Shown: one piece after another, positions 1 to 6,739 of the stretch | Numbering within the stretch: position 1 is the stretch's first letter | How the letters are laid out: each line of letters opens with the position of its first letter | Source: Onstottus_A sp049273835 | GTDB lineage: Bacteria > Acidobacteriota > Blastocatellia > UBA7656 | NCBI GenBank assembly: GCA_049273835.1 | Contig: JBASRM010000371.1 | Coordinates: forward strand, 1-10,514 | Length of the DNA stretch: 10,514 nucleotides | Reading direction: 5' to 3' | Notes under the pieces: generated by a model | Seen by the model: the letters and a program-made list of their open reading frames with translations, nothing else | Database searches by the model: none | What the model was told of the DNA's origin: nothing | Program-made: the position numbers and the translations under genes

Positions 1-1
1 G

Positions 2-736
2 GACAGCGGAACGGAACTTTTTCTTCCTGAAGGCCCGCTTGATTTTGGGAACAAGAGCGGGCGGCTTTTGGGAACCATTCGGGCGGCGATAGCAGGACTT
101 GAGAGAACCGAAATCCTTGAGCGTGTATGGGCCGCTAAAGAGGCAAAGCGCCGGGCCGGCGGTTTTGCTCAGTCTCGCGTTTGTTTGCCCTACGGTGTCA
201 ACTACGACGGAGCAGTATGGTCGTATACGGCTGAATCTGAGCGAGTGCGCGAGGCGTTTCGGTTGCTGCTAGCAGGAGAATTAAGTTATCGAGAACTTGG
301 CCGGAAGGTGGGTATCGAGGCCACGAACTTGCGAGTCATCTTGAGAAACGAAATCTACGCTGGCTGGAGGGTGATTGATAAGCAGCGCGATACATCCGCG
401 TCTGCGCGCCGAACAAGAGCGGACGGACGCCAGGGTGATCGGCCGAAAATCACCCGAGCAGCGGAGGATATTATCAGGCTCAAAGTAATCAACGTCCCGC
501 TGATCAGCGAAGAGCGACTCTATCTGGCATACTCCTTAGTATGCATTCGCCCAATGACCGCAGTAGCGGACATCGTAGCGACTAACCGTTTGGACCGCTT
601 TTGGACGGTACCCCCTAGAACTCGCATTCACGAGGCCAGGGGTTCGAATCCCCTCAGCTCCACCAATGACATCGGTAGCGGCTCTAACAAGCCGCTTTCG
701 TTTTTTGTTCATCCTTCTCGCCACTCCGGGCGATAG
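2..736 (+). CDS. Large serine recombinase, C-terminal fragment (5' end outside window, 3' end degenerate)
   Basis: The frame is open from base 2, so the gene begins left of the window; the internal TTG at 68 is not the true start. Fragment residues 6-50 look like the end of the resolvase catalytic domain and the long helix after it (GPLDFGNKSGRL, then an Arg/Lys/Glu-rich helix containing AAKEAKRRAG). LPYG at 62-65 and LRNEIYAGW at 114-122 mark the PF07508 Recombinase domain, and PLISEERL at 166-173 is the usual next motif. Large serine recombinases normally continue with a zinc ribbon and coiled coil. Here family-like sequence ends near base 525, and the frame then reads non-homologous codons and passes through the tRNA fragment at 621-665 before stopping at 736. 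Known role: site-specific integration or excision of phages and integrative elements. I infer a 3'-truncated, probably inactive gene; the recombinase identity itself is secure. Confidence 0.78.
   Translation, partial: DSGTELFLPEGPLDFGNKSGRLLGTIRAAIAGLERTEILERVWAAKEAKRRAGGFAQSRVCLPYGVNYDGAVWSYTAESERVREAFRLLLAGELSYRELGRKVGIEATNLRVILRNEIYAGWRVIDKQRDTSASARRTRADGRQGDRPKITRAAEDIIRLKVINVPLISEERLYLAYSLVCIRPMTAVADIVATNRLDRFWTVPPRTRIHEARGSNPLSSTNDIGSGSNKPLSFFVHPSRHSGR
589..606. repeat. Short tandem direct repeat TTTGGAC, 11-bp period
   Basis: TTTGGAC occurs at 589-595 and again at 600-606, one helical turn apart, 15 bases before the tRNA-derived sequence. Repeats at this spacing next to an attachment site can be recombinase or integrase arm sites, but two short copies can also arise by chance. 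The surrounding 526-620 stretch shows no other gene-like content. Confidence 0.35.
621..665 (+). tRNA. 3' half of tRNA-Ala(CGC), fragment; probable element attachment site
   Basis: The bases fit standard tRNA numbering from position 32 to the CCA end. They give loop CTCGCAT (U33, anticodon CGC, A37), 3' anticodon-stem strand TCACG, variable region AGGCC, T stem AGGGG/CCCCT around TTCGAAT, acceptor strand CAGCTCC, discriminator A and an encoded CCA. An acceptor partner GGGGCTG would give the G3-U70 pair that marks tRNA-Ala. The 5' half is missing: the bases before 621 (CTAGAA) do not pair with TCACG, and no D arm or GGGGCTG lies upstream in the window. Identity with a tRNA begins exactly in the anticodon loop, a classical crossover position for tRNA-targeting elements. 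I read this as the displaced tRNA end at the distal junction (attR type), with the intact tRNA-Ala at the other end of the element. A functional tRNA cannot be made from this piece alone. Confidence 0.82.
677..706 (+). terminator. Rho-independent terminator behind the tRNA fragment
   Basis: A 7-bp perfect stem AGCGGCT/AGCCGCT (677-683 with 690-696) encloses the loop CTAACA and is followed by TTTCGTTTTTT. The T-run follows only on the + strand, so it terminates rightward transcription, in register with the tRNA-Ala gene whose 3' half lies 11 bases upstream. It suggests that sequence from the tRNA 3' half rightward is the original chromosomal locus. The leftward O-antigen ligase-like gene ends inside this stem. 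Confidence 0.8.
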
Positions 737-1877
737 CTTCGCGGTCTGCATCAACCAAGCCAAGCATCACCCAAACATGACGAAAATCCTCGACGTCCTG
801 GGCGAGGGCATCAACTGCCAGTCCCGCGAATCCTCCCCACAGAGCGCGATCAGTCGGACGCCGCCTCCCTTTCCAGCACAAACAGATCAAACACGACAGA
901 GTTGCAAGAGCCGGAAGCCCAAGCGTCGCAGCGATGTTTAGCGGTGTAAAGTGCGCGTCAAAGGGGAACCCCTGGTATGCGCCCGGGTTTGTGCTTAAGC
1001 CGCTGCCAAGCAGCGGATGTGCAACCAACGTCGCAAGCGACGATATGGCTGCCTGATAACGGCTCGAATAGACTCGCTCAAAACGAGTTTCAAACGGATG
1101 GGAAGGGTTAAGATGGGGCTTCCAGATGGTTGCTGAGACGATGAGAAGAATCGAGACCACCGCAAATGCAGCGGCGACCTTTCTGCGGAGAGGGGTGTTC
1201 GCGTAGCGTATCGCCGCCGCCAGAACAAACCCGAGTATGCCGCGCGAAAACGTGAGAAGGACTGTAATCCATAGTGCCGCCAGGGTAACGCGCCGCAACC
1301 CGGCTCCGAGTTGTCCATCTCGTCGAGAAACAACCGCGGCTGCGAAGATACAGAAGCTTGCGAGCAGGTTTGGGTTATGTGTGCCTGACTGTACACGCGC
1401 ATACCACGGCGAAGGCTCGAGCTCGCCGTAAATGCCTATAAACCGCGTGTAGACGCCTCCGTAGAAAAGTAGCAGGCCGGCGGCGGCGGCGGCGGCGGTA
1501 AGGAGTGAGGCTATTGCCACAGCGCGGGTGATGCCGCGGGACGCACCGGGTCGCGAGGCCAGATCGGCTGTTATGAAAGCGAGCGCGCACAGCTCTGCAA
1601 CCCCTAGAAGCTTAGGCGCGCCGGCCTGGGGATTCGGAGAAGCTAAAAACAGAGAAGCGCAGGCGAGTAAGAAATAAGCCGCCAGCGCGACGTGGGTCGC
1701 TCGGAGGCGCGGCAAGCCATCCAGCCGCAGTCGGTCAATCAGCCACGCAACACACGTGACGGCGAAAACCGCATCGCTCCATTGAGCATGCTCGTGAAGC
1801 CACGGGAAAGGGGGAAACCACGTCCATGGGAGTAGGACGAGAGACGCCAGGTAGAAAGCGAGTACCAGCCGTGACAT
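684..1877 (-). CDS. O-antigen ligase/polymerase-like polytopic membrane protein
   Basis: The protein has about 397 residues and roughly ten hydrophobic segments, the layout of the Wzy_C/WaaL superfamily (PF04932). Family-like features, numbered from an upstream GTG at 1904 (406 aa), are GTHNPNLLASF at 174-184, TFSRG at 218-222 (the conserved Arg of the central loop region) and HPLLGSG at 296-302, with a short cytoplasmic tail. Known family role: transfer or polymerisation of undecaprenyl-linked glycans at the periplasmic face, for lipopolysaccharide, exopolysaccharide or protein glycosylation; substrate cannot be told from sequence. Start: the ATG at 1877 is preferred over the GTG at 1904; neither has a clear ribosome site. 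It begins 50 nt after the stop of the membrane gene 1928-3160 and is probably co-transcribed with it. Its stop codon lies within the stem of the opposing terminator. Confidence 0.75.
   Translation of the reverse strand: MSRLVLAFYLASLVLLPWTWFPPFPWLHEHAQWSDAVFAVTCVAWLIDRLRLDGLPRLRATHVALAAYFLLACASLFLASPNPQAGAPKLLGVAELCALAFITADLASRPGASRGITRAVAIASLLTAAAAAAGLLLFYGGVYTRFIGIYGELEPSPWYARVQSGTHNPNLLASFCIFAAAVVSRRDGQLGAGLRRVTLAALWITVLLTFSRGILGFVLAAAIRYANTPLRRKVAAAFAVVSILLIVSATIWKPHLNPSHPFETRFERVYSSRYQAAISSLATLVAHPLLGSGLSTNPGAYQGFPFDAHFTPLNIAATLGLPALATLSCLICLCWKGRRRPTDRALWGGFAGLAVDALAQDVEDFRHVWVMLGLVDADREAIARSGEKDEQKTKAAC
1478..1498. repeat. Trinucleotide microsatellite (CGG)7
   Basis: Seven perfect CGG units. 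On the coding (-) strand they encode a run of six alanines after a threonine in a predicted membrane helix of the ligase-like protein. Slippage here would change the alanine count without breaking the frame. Confidence 0.9.
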
Positions 1878-1927
1878 AGCCGGGAGACTACAGGAGGCCC
1901 GCACCCGCTGGCGAGGGTAATATGCGA

Positions 1928-3160
1928 CTAGGGAAGTGCGGCCTCAGGCGAGGGTCTATTCAGTGTCTCGATTTGCGGGCTGGACTTGGAGGACGCAAAT
2001 CGCAGCAGCCGTACTCCGGCTAACAAGGATGAGACCACGCTGATAATAGTCATAATCAGGGTGATTGTTTGGGACGGCGAAGGTTCGCTGTGAAAGGGAC
2101 GCGCCAAGGCAGTGGCTAACCCGCCTATCGCCACAAGCGAAACGAAGTAACGCTCCTTGGCTAAGGGATGCGATGTAACAACAATGCAGGCGAAAGGGAC
2201 CATTATGATAAGATTGCGGCTCCAGTCCCCTAGCAACAAAATAGGCAGAGCAGTGAGCAAGACCGCAAAAGCGAGTTCGTCCCCGGTCATCTTTTCCCGC
2301 CTTCTAAATCGAGAGATTAAACTGGAAATTGAAATGAAGAGCGTCGGCCAAAGAGCGCACCAGGACCACATGTAGATCAATTCCGCATATGCGACCGGTC
2401 CTCTCAGACGAAAAACGGACCATTGGTATTCAAGCATCAGATGAGAAGAAAACTTCGGCCAACTGCCGAACCCGATGCCCAAACCAGACTGCCGGGTAAC
2501 CAGCAGGATCACAAGAGCGGTCGCAGGGAGAACCAATCCCAGACAAGCGAGCTTCCTCAATCCTTGGCGATAAGCGTGAAGTGACCAGACAACACCAAGC
2601 AACAAACCATACTCTTTCGTCATTGTGGCGATGCAGGCTAGCGCGAGCGCAACCGGCAAGTGGCCTGTGTCCAATGCGGCGATAGTTAAGCACGTAAGTA
2701 AAAGCAAGCTCGGATCAACGACCACCGGCGTATAGCCGAAAGTTACCGCCAGCGAGCATCCAAACGCTAACAACAGTGCGCCCTGCCACTCCGGTGAACC
2801 CTTACGTCTCCGAATTATTCCGCGCAAAAGAAGCAGTGACGCCAACAATGCCGCCGAAGTCAGTAGCTGGAACGCAGCTGAGGTAGATAACCCGGTAACA
2901 GAACCAATCAGGGCCGCAAGGAACGGCGTCGAAATCCGTGTGTTAAAGGGGACGCTTGCTTGTTGGTGTTGCGTCAATTGCAGGTACGCGAAGCTATCCA
3001 GGATCAGATGGTTGCGCCCGCCCCCAAGGAAGAAGTGCGCAGCATACACTACGCTGCACATCACCACAGCAATCAACGGGAGAGACCCTAAAAGGGCTCG
3101 AGTCCCGCGACGCGCGCTAACCAGGGACTCCGATGGGCCTCCGTCTGCCAAGTTTTGCAT
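1928..3160 (-). CDS. Polytopic membrane protein, possible GT-C type glycosyltransferase
   Basis: The product is 410 residues. A basic cytoplasmic N-terminus of about 22 residues is followed by about ten hydrophobic segments and a hydrophilic tail rich in Ser and Pro. An Asp in the first non-membrane loop (DSFAYLQL, D55), a second DP motif (D149-P150) and TKEYGLLL at 181-188 resemble the layout of GT-C glycosyltransferases and related lipid-sugar enzymes, where an early loop acidic residue is catalytic. I do not recognise a specific family, so function is open; a plain membrane protein of unknown role is the alternative. The ATG at 3160 has no strong Shine-Dalgarno site (best is AGAAG about 11 nt upstream). 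Downstream, 50 nt separate it from the O-antigen ligase-like gene, which fits a glycan-assembly pair. A 303-nt gap separates it from the gene upstream, so it may have its own promoter. Confidence 0.65.
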   Translation of the reverse strand: MQNLADGGPSESLVSARRGTRALLGSLPLIAVVMCSVVYAAHFFLGGGRNHLILDSFAYLQLTQHQQASVPFNTRISTPFLAALIGSVTGLSTSAAFQLLTSAALLASLLLLRGIIRRRKGSPEWQGALLLAFGCSLAVTFGYTPVVVDPSLLLLTCLTIAALDTGHLPVALALACIATMTKEYGLLLGVVWSLHAYRQGLRKLACLGLVLPATALVILLVTRQSGLGIGFGSWPKFSSHLMLEYQWSVFRLRGPVAYAELIYMWSWCALWPTLFISISSLISRFRRREKMTGDELAFAVLLTALPILLLGDWSRNLIIMVPFACIVVTSHPLAKERYFVSLVAIGGLATALARPFHSEPSPSQTITLIMTIISVVSSLLAGVRLLRFASSKSSPQIETLNRPSPEAALP

Positions 3161-3463
3161 AGGTGGTCAGCTTCTAGGAAAGTGCGGCGTCCATTTGTGG
3201 CTTAATCGATAGCCCTACGGCTCCAAGCACACCGAACCAAACATGAGAACCGTTTGAAGCGCGTTAGCCGGACCCGGCGGCAAGGGGCTCAAACCTGTCG
3301 CGTCGAGACGGCGTTCCCCGTGAGATCGATTACGGTCTTCGAGGCACATCGGAAGAGCGCAGAAGTCTGCGCGCTCATTGAGGTTTAAATGTGGGTTTAT
3401 TGGGATTAGCAGACTGTGGCTGGCGGAGACCCGAGGCTTGGCAGCCTCATAGTGTTATCGTCG
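3161..3463. other. Intergenic region, 303 bases, with two small hairpins
   Basis: No convincing ORF, tRNA or known riboswitch core was seen. Two palindromes stand out. GCGCAG/CTGCGC with loop AAGT lies at 3357-3372. GAGGCT/AGCCTC with loop TGGC lies at 3433-3448, shortly after the stop of the gene ending at 3464; it lacks a T-run on either strand, so it is not a convincing terminator. A third, GCCAAT/ATTGGC, lies at about 3471-3483 just inside the 3' end of that gene. The region probably carries the end of one transcript and the leader of the next. Confidence 0.5.
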
Positions 3464-4777
3464 TCATACTGCCAATGATTGGCGCGACGGCATTTCCAAT
3501 GTTGAATCGAGGAAGATTGACTTGAAAAGCATTGAACGCCGGATTTCATCGTATAGCTTTTCTAATTTCTCCCCCAGACTTCTAGCATCTTCAGCCGAGA
3601 CCTCGTCTTCAAACGCGACCTTAGTTTGCTCGACGCTCCGACCCTCGAGTAAGCAATGGAGGACAAACAGATAATCATCATCAATGCCTTCGATGCCCAT
3701 TACGTTGGGCTCCGGCGAACCGCCTACTCTAGTATTCGCGAGTTCTTCAACCCAGTCGACGATAGTATCAACCGGGTCGTTCTCTGGATAACGCTGTCTC
3801 ACCAAATCAAGAACCTTCGCTCTATCCGGTACATTTAACAGCAACGCGAGGAAGAACCTGTGTTCGTTGCTCGTAATTTGTCCGCGGCGATAGATTAGAT
3901 TCTGTTCTCTTCTTGCTTCCTCGAAGACAGGCAGGATGAAATCAACAAGTTCTCCATGCCGGCGACGTGCTATTTCCACAAGAGATTCAAACCGCTCTTT
4001 CCCCGTAGAGAGACCAAAAGCCCTTTCCAGTCGATCATTCATAAGTGGACCATAGGCGACGTCCAGGACGGAAAACGCGGTCTGAAAATCTGAACAAGAG
4101 AGTAATTCGCCAATTAACTCATCAGCCTGCGGATGTTTTATGTTCAAGAGGAGCGCGGCGCTTTGGAGTCTCTTGATCATTGTTTCTTCTTGATAAAACG
4201 GATCCACCGCCAGGCGAGGCTTCTGATACTTATACTGCGGAAAGTAGCTCGGGGTTTGGCGGGTTCTGATGATCAATGTTGCCGAGGGGCGATCGAGGTG
4301 AAACAAGGCGTGAACGTACTGCATACCAGGCAGTATCTGTCGAACGTCGCCCTCACCTAATAGTTCGACCTCATTTAGTGTTATTCGGCCCGCCGAGAGG
4401 TGGGCATTTATTTTACGCGTCTCCTCAAAATCATATCGGCTGAGGATACTTGAACCCAGGAAAACCTGAAAAGCCCCGCAAAAAGCGTGCTGGTGTATGC
4501 TGGTCGTCCCATCCACCCAGTAATAGACGTCGATGTAGAATCTGGGGCCGCTGTACAGGGTTATGGGAGGGTTACCGAACATCGCGGGAACATCCTGCTG
4601 CGCGGGCAATTGCGGAGTGGTGTTGACCCAGCGGATGATCTCCCACGGGTTGACCCACTTGTTTGGATTGGTTTCACTCAGCGCTTCCGCCGCGATTTCG
4701 GGAAAAGCTTCCTCATCATAATTCCGATCCTTCCAACGTTGTTCTACCAATGAGCCGAGTTCCTGAAAGAATTGCAT
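3464..4777 (-). CDS. Cupin-like protein with helical C-terminal half, unknown function
   Basis: The product is 437 residues, soluble, with no signal peptide or membrane segment. Residues about 70-175 are predicted beta-rich and carry a cupin-like histidine set: HQH at 95-97 within DGTTSIHQHAFCGAFQVFLG, then PGMQYVH (H156) and a nearby H160. This resembles cupin motif 1 and motif 2 and could bind a metal such as Fe(II), but the motif-1 glutamate is not evident. Residues about 195-437 are mainly helical, acidic and repeat-like, without a recognised domain. The start at 4777 is supported by AGGAA six nucleotides before ATG. It lies downstream of the PqqD-like gene in the same orientation, so a role in the same pathway (cupins can oxidise, hydroxylate or bind intermediates) is possible but unproven. 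The gene itself is sound; the cupin reading is moderate. Confidence 0.7.
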   Translation of the reverse strand: MQFFQELGSLVEQRWKDRNYDEEAFPEIAAEALSETNPNKWVNPWEIIRWVNTTPQLPAQQDVPAMFGNPPITLYSGPRFYIDVYYWVDGTTSIHQHAFCGAFQVFLGSSILSRYDFEETRKINAHLSAGRITLNEVELLGEGDVRQILPGMQYVHALFHLDRPSATLIIRTRQTPSYFPQYKYQKPRLAVDPFYQEETMIKRLQSAALLLNIKHPQADELIGELLSCSDFQTAFSVLDVAYGPLMNDRLERAFGLSTGKERFESLVEIARRRHGELVDFILPVFEEARREQNLIYRRGQITSNEHRFFLALLLNVPDRAKVLDLVRQRYPENDPVDTIVDWVEELANTRVGGSPEPNVMGIEGIDDDYLFVLHCLLEGRSVEQTKVAFEDEVSAEDARSLGEKLEKLYDEIRRSMLFKSIFLDSTLEMPSRQSLAV

Positions 4778-4824
4778 ACAACGTTCCTATACGGATCCGG
4801 AACCGGCCAACGCTGCGAATGGCA

Positions 4825-5028
4825 TCACAGCGCGTCTAGTACCGGTTGGCATTTGTGCAAAATCACAGTGCCCCAATAAAGACACTGCCTGCCAGATACG
4901 GGGCCCGCCTGGGGTCGAGCACACAATCGATAGCTCAAACCCGGCGCGGGGCCCTCAAACTCAACACTGGCGGTGATAGGAGCGCACGGGATCACAATCC
5001 CTGCCACGTCAACAGGCCCATCGCTCAT
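4825..5028 (-). CDS. Candidate small ORF, 67 aa with four cysteines
   Basis: This is an open frame in the 328-base gap between the PqqD-like and cupin-like genes. From ATG 5028 it encodes 67 residues with four Cys, beginning MSDGPVDVAG and containing LSYRLCARPQ and SGRQCLYW. The ATG has no ribosome site; a TTG at 5046 would add six residues and has GGGAG about nine nucleotides upstream. The open frame continues back to 5196, overlapping the end of the PqqD-like gene in another frame. It could be a small partner or substrate peptide, a frame-shifted remnant of a longer cysteine-rich C-terminus of the upstream gene, or a chance ORF. I do not recognise it. If it is not a gene, the 4778-5105 gap contains nothing else that I can identify. 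Confidence 0.28.
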   Translation of the reverse strand: MSDGPVDVAGIVIPCAPITASVEFEGPAPGLSYRLCARPQAGPVSGRQCLYWGTVILHKCQPVLDAL

Positions 5029-5105
5029 TCGCGTCAGCGATGCCAAACAACAAGTCTCCCAGGCCCAAAATCTAAGCCACCTGCAAAAGCGGAGCCCGTC
5101 CCGCG

Positions 5106-5762
5106 TTAGACACAGGGCGCTCCCAAGCTTGCCCTCCACCCTTTGGACGGTTGATCGCCGGGGTTCGGAACGTCGCCTGGAAAGTTGTTGAAACACGCGT
5201 CACAACCAACGGTAGGAGCAAGGAAGTTCCCCGCGCCAGTACTGCAGCTGGCATTACCAAAGCAGCAGCCGGGAACAGTGGCGCAAACAGGTGGACAGGT
5301 GTTTGCCCTGTTACCAGTACCCCCGAACGAAGTACATGCGATGCACTCTGGAGGCACCGAAGCTGCGGCCGCCGGTGTTGGCGTGACAATTGACATGACG
5401 ACGGGGACGGCGAGCAAAGCTCCAAAACCGAGGCGACGAACCGCACTCCGGCGGGACATCCCGGCTTTTGCTTCCGGCAGCACGATCCGCTCCTGTAACA
5501 ATTCAGCCTTGCTGAGTTTGTTCAATGCGAACCAGACCGCGTCTTCAGTCACCGGCGTCTCCCACTCTTGTTGCATCATCTTGGCGATCTCGTCAGCCGT
5601 TGTCTGACCATCGCAATGTCTCCAGATGAAAGCAGCAGTTTTGTTAAGGCAGTGAGCCTTGTGGCTTTTGAGGTCGTATACCAGCACCTCGTCCGGCAAG
5701 TCCTGAACCACCAGCTCATCATTGCGCGCCTGAGCCGCAGGATTTTCGGTTGTTTTTTTCAT
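5106..5762 (-). CDS. PqqD/RRE-like domain fused to Tat-type signal and cysteine-rich cargo
   Basis: The protein is 218 residues in three parts. Residues about 13-95 match the PqqD family (winged-helix RiPP recognition element): DELVVQDLPDEVLVYDL, HCLNKTAAFIW, DGQTTADEIA and a helix ending LLQERI. Residues 102-134 resemble a twin-arginine signal: SRRSAVR (R104-R105), hydrophobic stretch 111-128 and AAAA at 131-134 as a possible AxA cleavage site. Residues 135-218 hold ten cysteines (140, 143, 156, 160, 166, 167, 173, 187, 190, 217) in a Gly/Asn/Pro-rich context, with a C-terminal Cys-Val. PqqD normally binds the leader of a separate precursor peptide in the cytoplasm. Here I infer recognition in cis, followed by export of the Cys-rich part, with the PqqD domain acting as leader. 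A membrane anchor rather than a Tat signal is the main alternative. The start is well supported. The adjacent kinase, nucleotidyltransferase and disulfide-type membrane fusion fit a maturation cassette. Confidence 0.85.
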   Translation of the reverse strand: MKKTTENPAAQARNDELVVQDLPDEVLVYDLKSHKAHCLNKTAAFIWRHCDGQTTADEIAKMMQQEWETPVTEDAVWFALNKLSKAELLQERIVLPEAKAGMSRRSAVRRLGFGALLAVPVVMSIVTPTPAAAASVPPECIACTSFGGTGNRANTCPPVCATVPGCCFGNASCSTGAGNFLAPTVGCDACFNNFPGDVPNPGDQPSKGWRASLGAPCV

Positions 5763-5766
5763 GCCT

Positions 5767-5774
5767 ATCTCCTT
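5767..5774 (-). promoter_or_regulatory. Strong ribosome binding site of the PqqD-fusion gene
   Basis: The - strand reads AAGGAGAT followed by AGGC and the ATG at 5762, placing AGGAG six nucleotides from the start. It is the best Shine-Dalgarno match in the window and fixes this start codon. It suggests that this product is translated more strongly than its neighbours. Confidence 0.8.
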
Positions 5775-5870
5775 TTCGAGCGTAAACCTTGTTGGTCCCT
5801 ACGAGCGAATGTTACATCTGTCTTGAAATGCTTCCGATATCCCAATCGCATCCACCACGTTTGAGAGTTT

Positions 5871-6731
5871 CTACCCTTCTAGGATTACCCTGGCTGTGTC
5901 TCGCGCTTCACCGCGGAACCCTTTGAACGCGGTCGCCTCCGACACAACGCCACGCAAGGTCGGAATGACCACTTCTGGTTTCCTCCTCGCGGGTATGGTG
6001 TTGGCCAGCAGCTCCAGGACTGCTTGTCCCGCCGAAAGCTTTTTGGGTCGCCAATGGGCGCCAGCCTGATATCGGCAAACTACCACCTGGCCGACCGGTA
6101 ACGGCTTGATCCCGGTGATGCCACCGATTTCCTCCGCCGGGGTCTTCTTCTGTTTGGCCGAGCCGTTACGAATCGCCAGCGGCTCCGGGTAAGGATGTAC
6201 ACGCCCAAACGTATCGAGGACTGCGTATTCGTCCGAATAGTATGTCGCTCCCGCACATACGAGTTCCGCCACAAGACTTGTCTTTCCGCTCATACTCCGA
6301 CCGGGAATGATGATGGCTTTTCCTTGCCATCCGACGACTCCGGCGTGCACAAACACCCGGCGTCGGGCCATCTCAGCGACGTACATCTTAAGACGCACCT
6401 GAAAAGCTTCTAATATTGTTTTCAGACTTCTCGATTTCAGTGTGGTCTCCTGGCTATCCAAAAGCACATGTGAGCCATGGCTTCTAGAACTGCCTGTACC
6501 CAAACGAAAAGAAAACATTCGCTCGACGGATGCTACCGACGTAGGCTTCCACAACGGGGGGGCATAATCAAGAATCCGATCCAACAGTTCGTGCCTGTTC
6601 GTGCGAATGCCAATGCGAACTCCGAAAGCGATGATAGACCTGCCCGCTCGCCAATCCGCAGTTCCGTCACCCTCAGGACCGGTCGCCATCGTTCTGGCAT
6701 AAGGCATAAATGTCGGTGAAGCGTAATTCAT
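5871..6731 (-). CDS. HprK-like P-loop kinase
   Basis: The protein is about 286 residues from ATG 6731. The C-terminal half has the HPr-kinase-like core: VFVHAGVVGWQGKA (about residues 126-139), Walker A GRSMSGKT at 144-151 and a following SDEYAVLD with acidic residues at about 167-168. The N-terminal half is variable. The canonical HPr kinase/phosphorylase tail is absent, so regulation of HPr is unlikely. Relatives in lasso-peptide and other RiPP clusters phosphorylate a serine of the precursor; the substrate here is unknown. A TTG at 6743 overlapping the upstream stop would add four residues; ATG 6731 with a GAG about seven nucleotides upstream is preferred. It begins 8 nt after the stop of the MauE/thioredoxin gene, so they are very probably translated from one transcript, and 108 nt lie between its end and the PqqD-fusion start. 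Confidence 0.82.
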   Translation of the reverse strand: MNYASPTFMPYARTMATGPEGDGTADWRAGRSIIAFGVRIGIRTNRHELLDRILDYAPPLWKPTSVASVERMFSFRLGTGSSRSHGSHVLLDSQETTLKSRSLKTILEAFQVRLKMYVAEMARRRVFVHAGVVGWQGKAIIIPGRSMSGKTSLVAELVCAGATYYSDEYAVLDTFGRVHPYPEPLAIRNGSAKQKKTPAEEIGGITGIKPLPVGQVVVCRYQAGAHWRPKKLSAGQAVLELLANTIPARRKPEVVIPTLRGVVSEATAFKGFRGEARDTARVILEG

Positions 6732-6739
6732 CTTTGGAC

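Noticed and set aside
621..665. A complete tRNA or a tmRNA 3' end
   Set aside because: No 5' half, D arm or pairing anticodon strand is present. The acceptor also resembles tmRNA, but a correct CGC anticodon loop, variable region and G3-U70 identity fit tRNA-Ala better.
1..665. Group I intron interrupting a tRNA anticodon loop
   Set aside because: The 3' half does start in the anticodon loop, but no 5' half lies in the preceding 620 bases, which instead encode a recombinase.
536..763. Leftward 75-codon frame containing GGAEGIRTPGL
   Set aside because: This is the well-known spurious translation of the antisense strand of a tRNA T arm and acceptor; the real feature is the tRNA-Ala fragment at 621-665.
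3161..3463. A cyclic-di-GMP or other riboswitch in front of the membrane gene
   Set aside because: I looked for the conserved cores and saw none; only short generic hairpins are present.
4825..5196. The full 123-codon frame as a gene
   Set aside because: Its first 56 codons overlap the PqqD-fusion gene in another frame and read as a low-complexity Arg/Ser shadow; only the part from about 5046 or 5028 is kept as a weak candidate.
5185..5607. Rightward 140-codon frame opposite the PqqD fusion
   Set aside because: Shadow of the leftward gene, which has clear domain content and a strong ribosome site.
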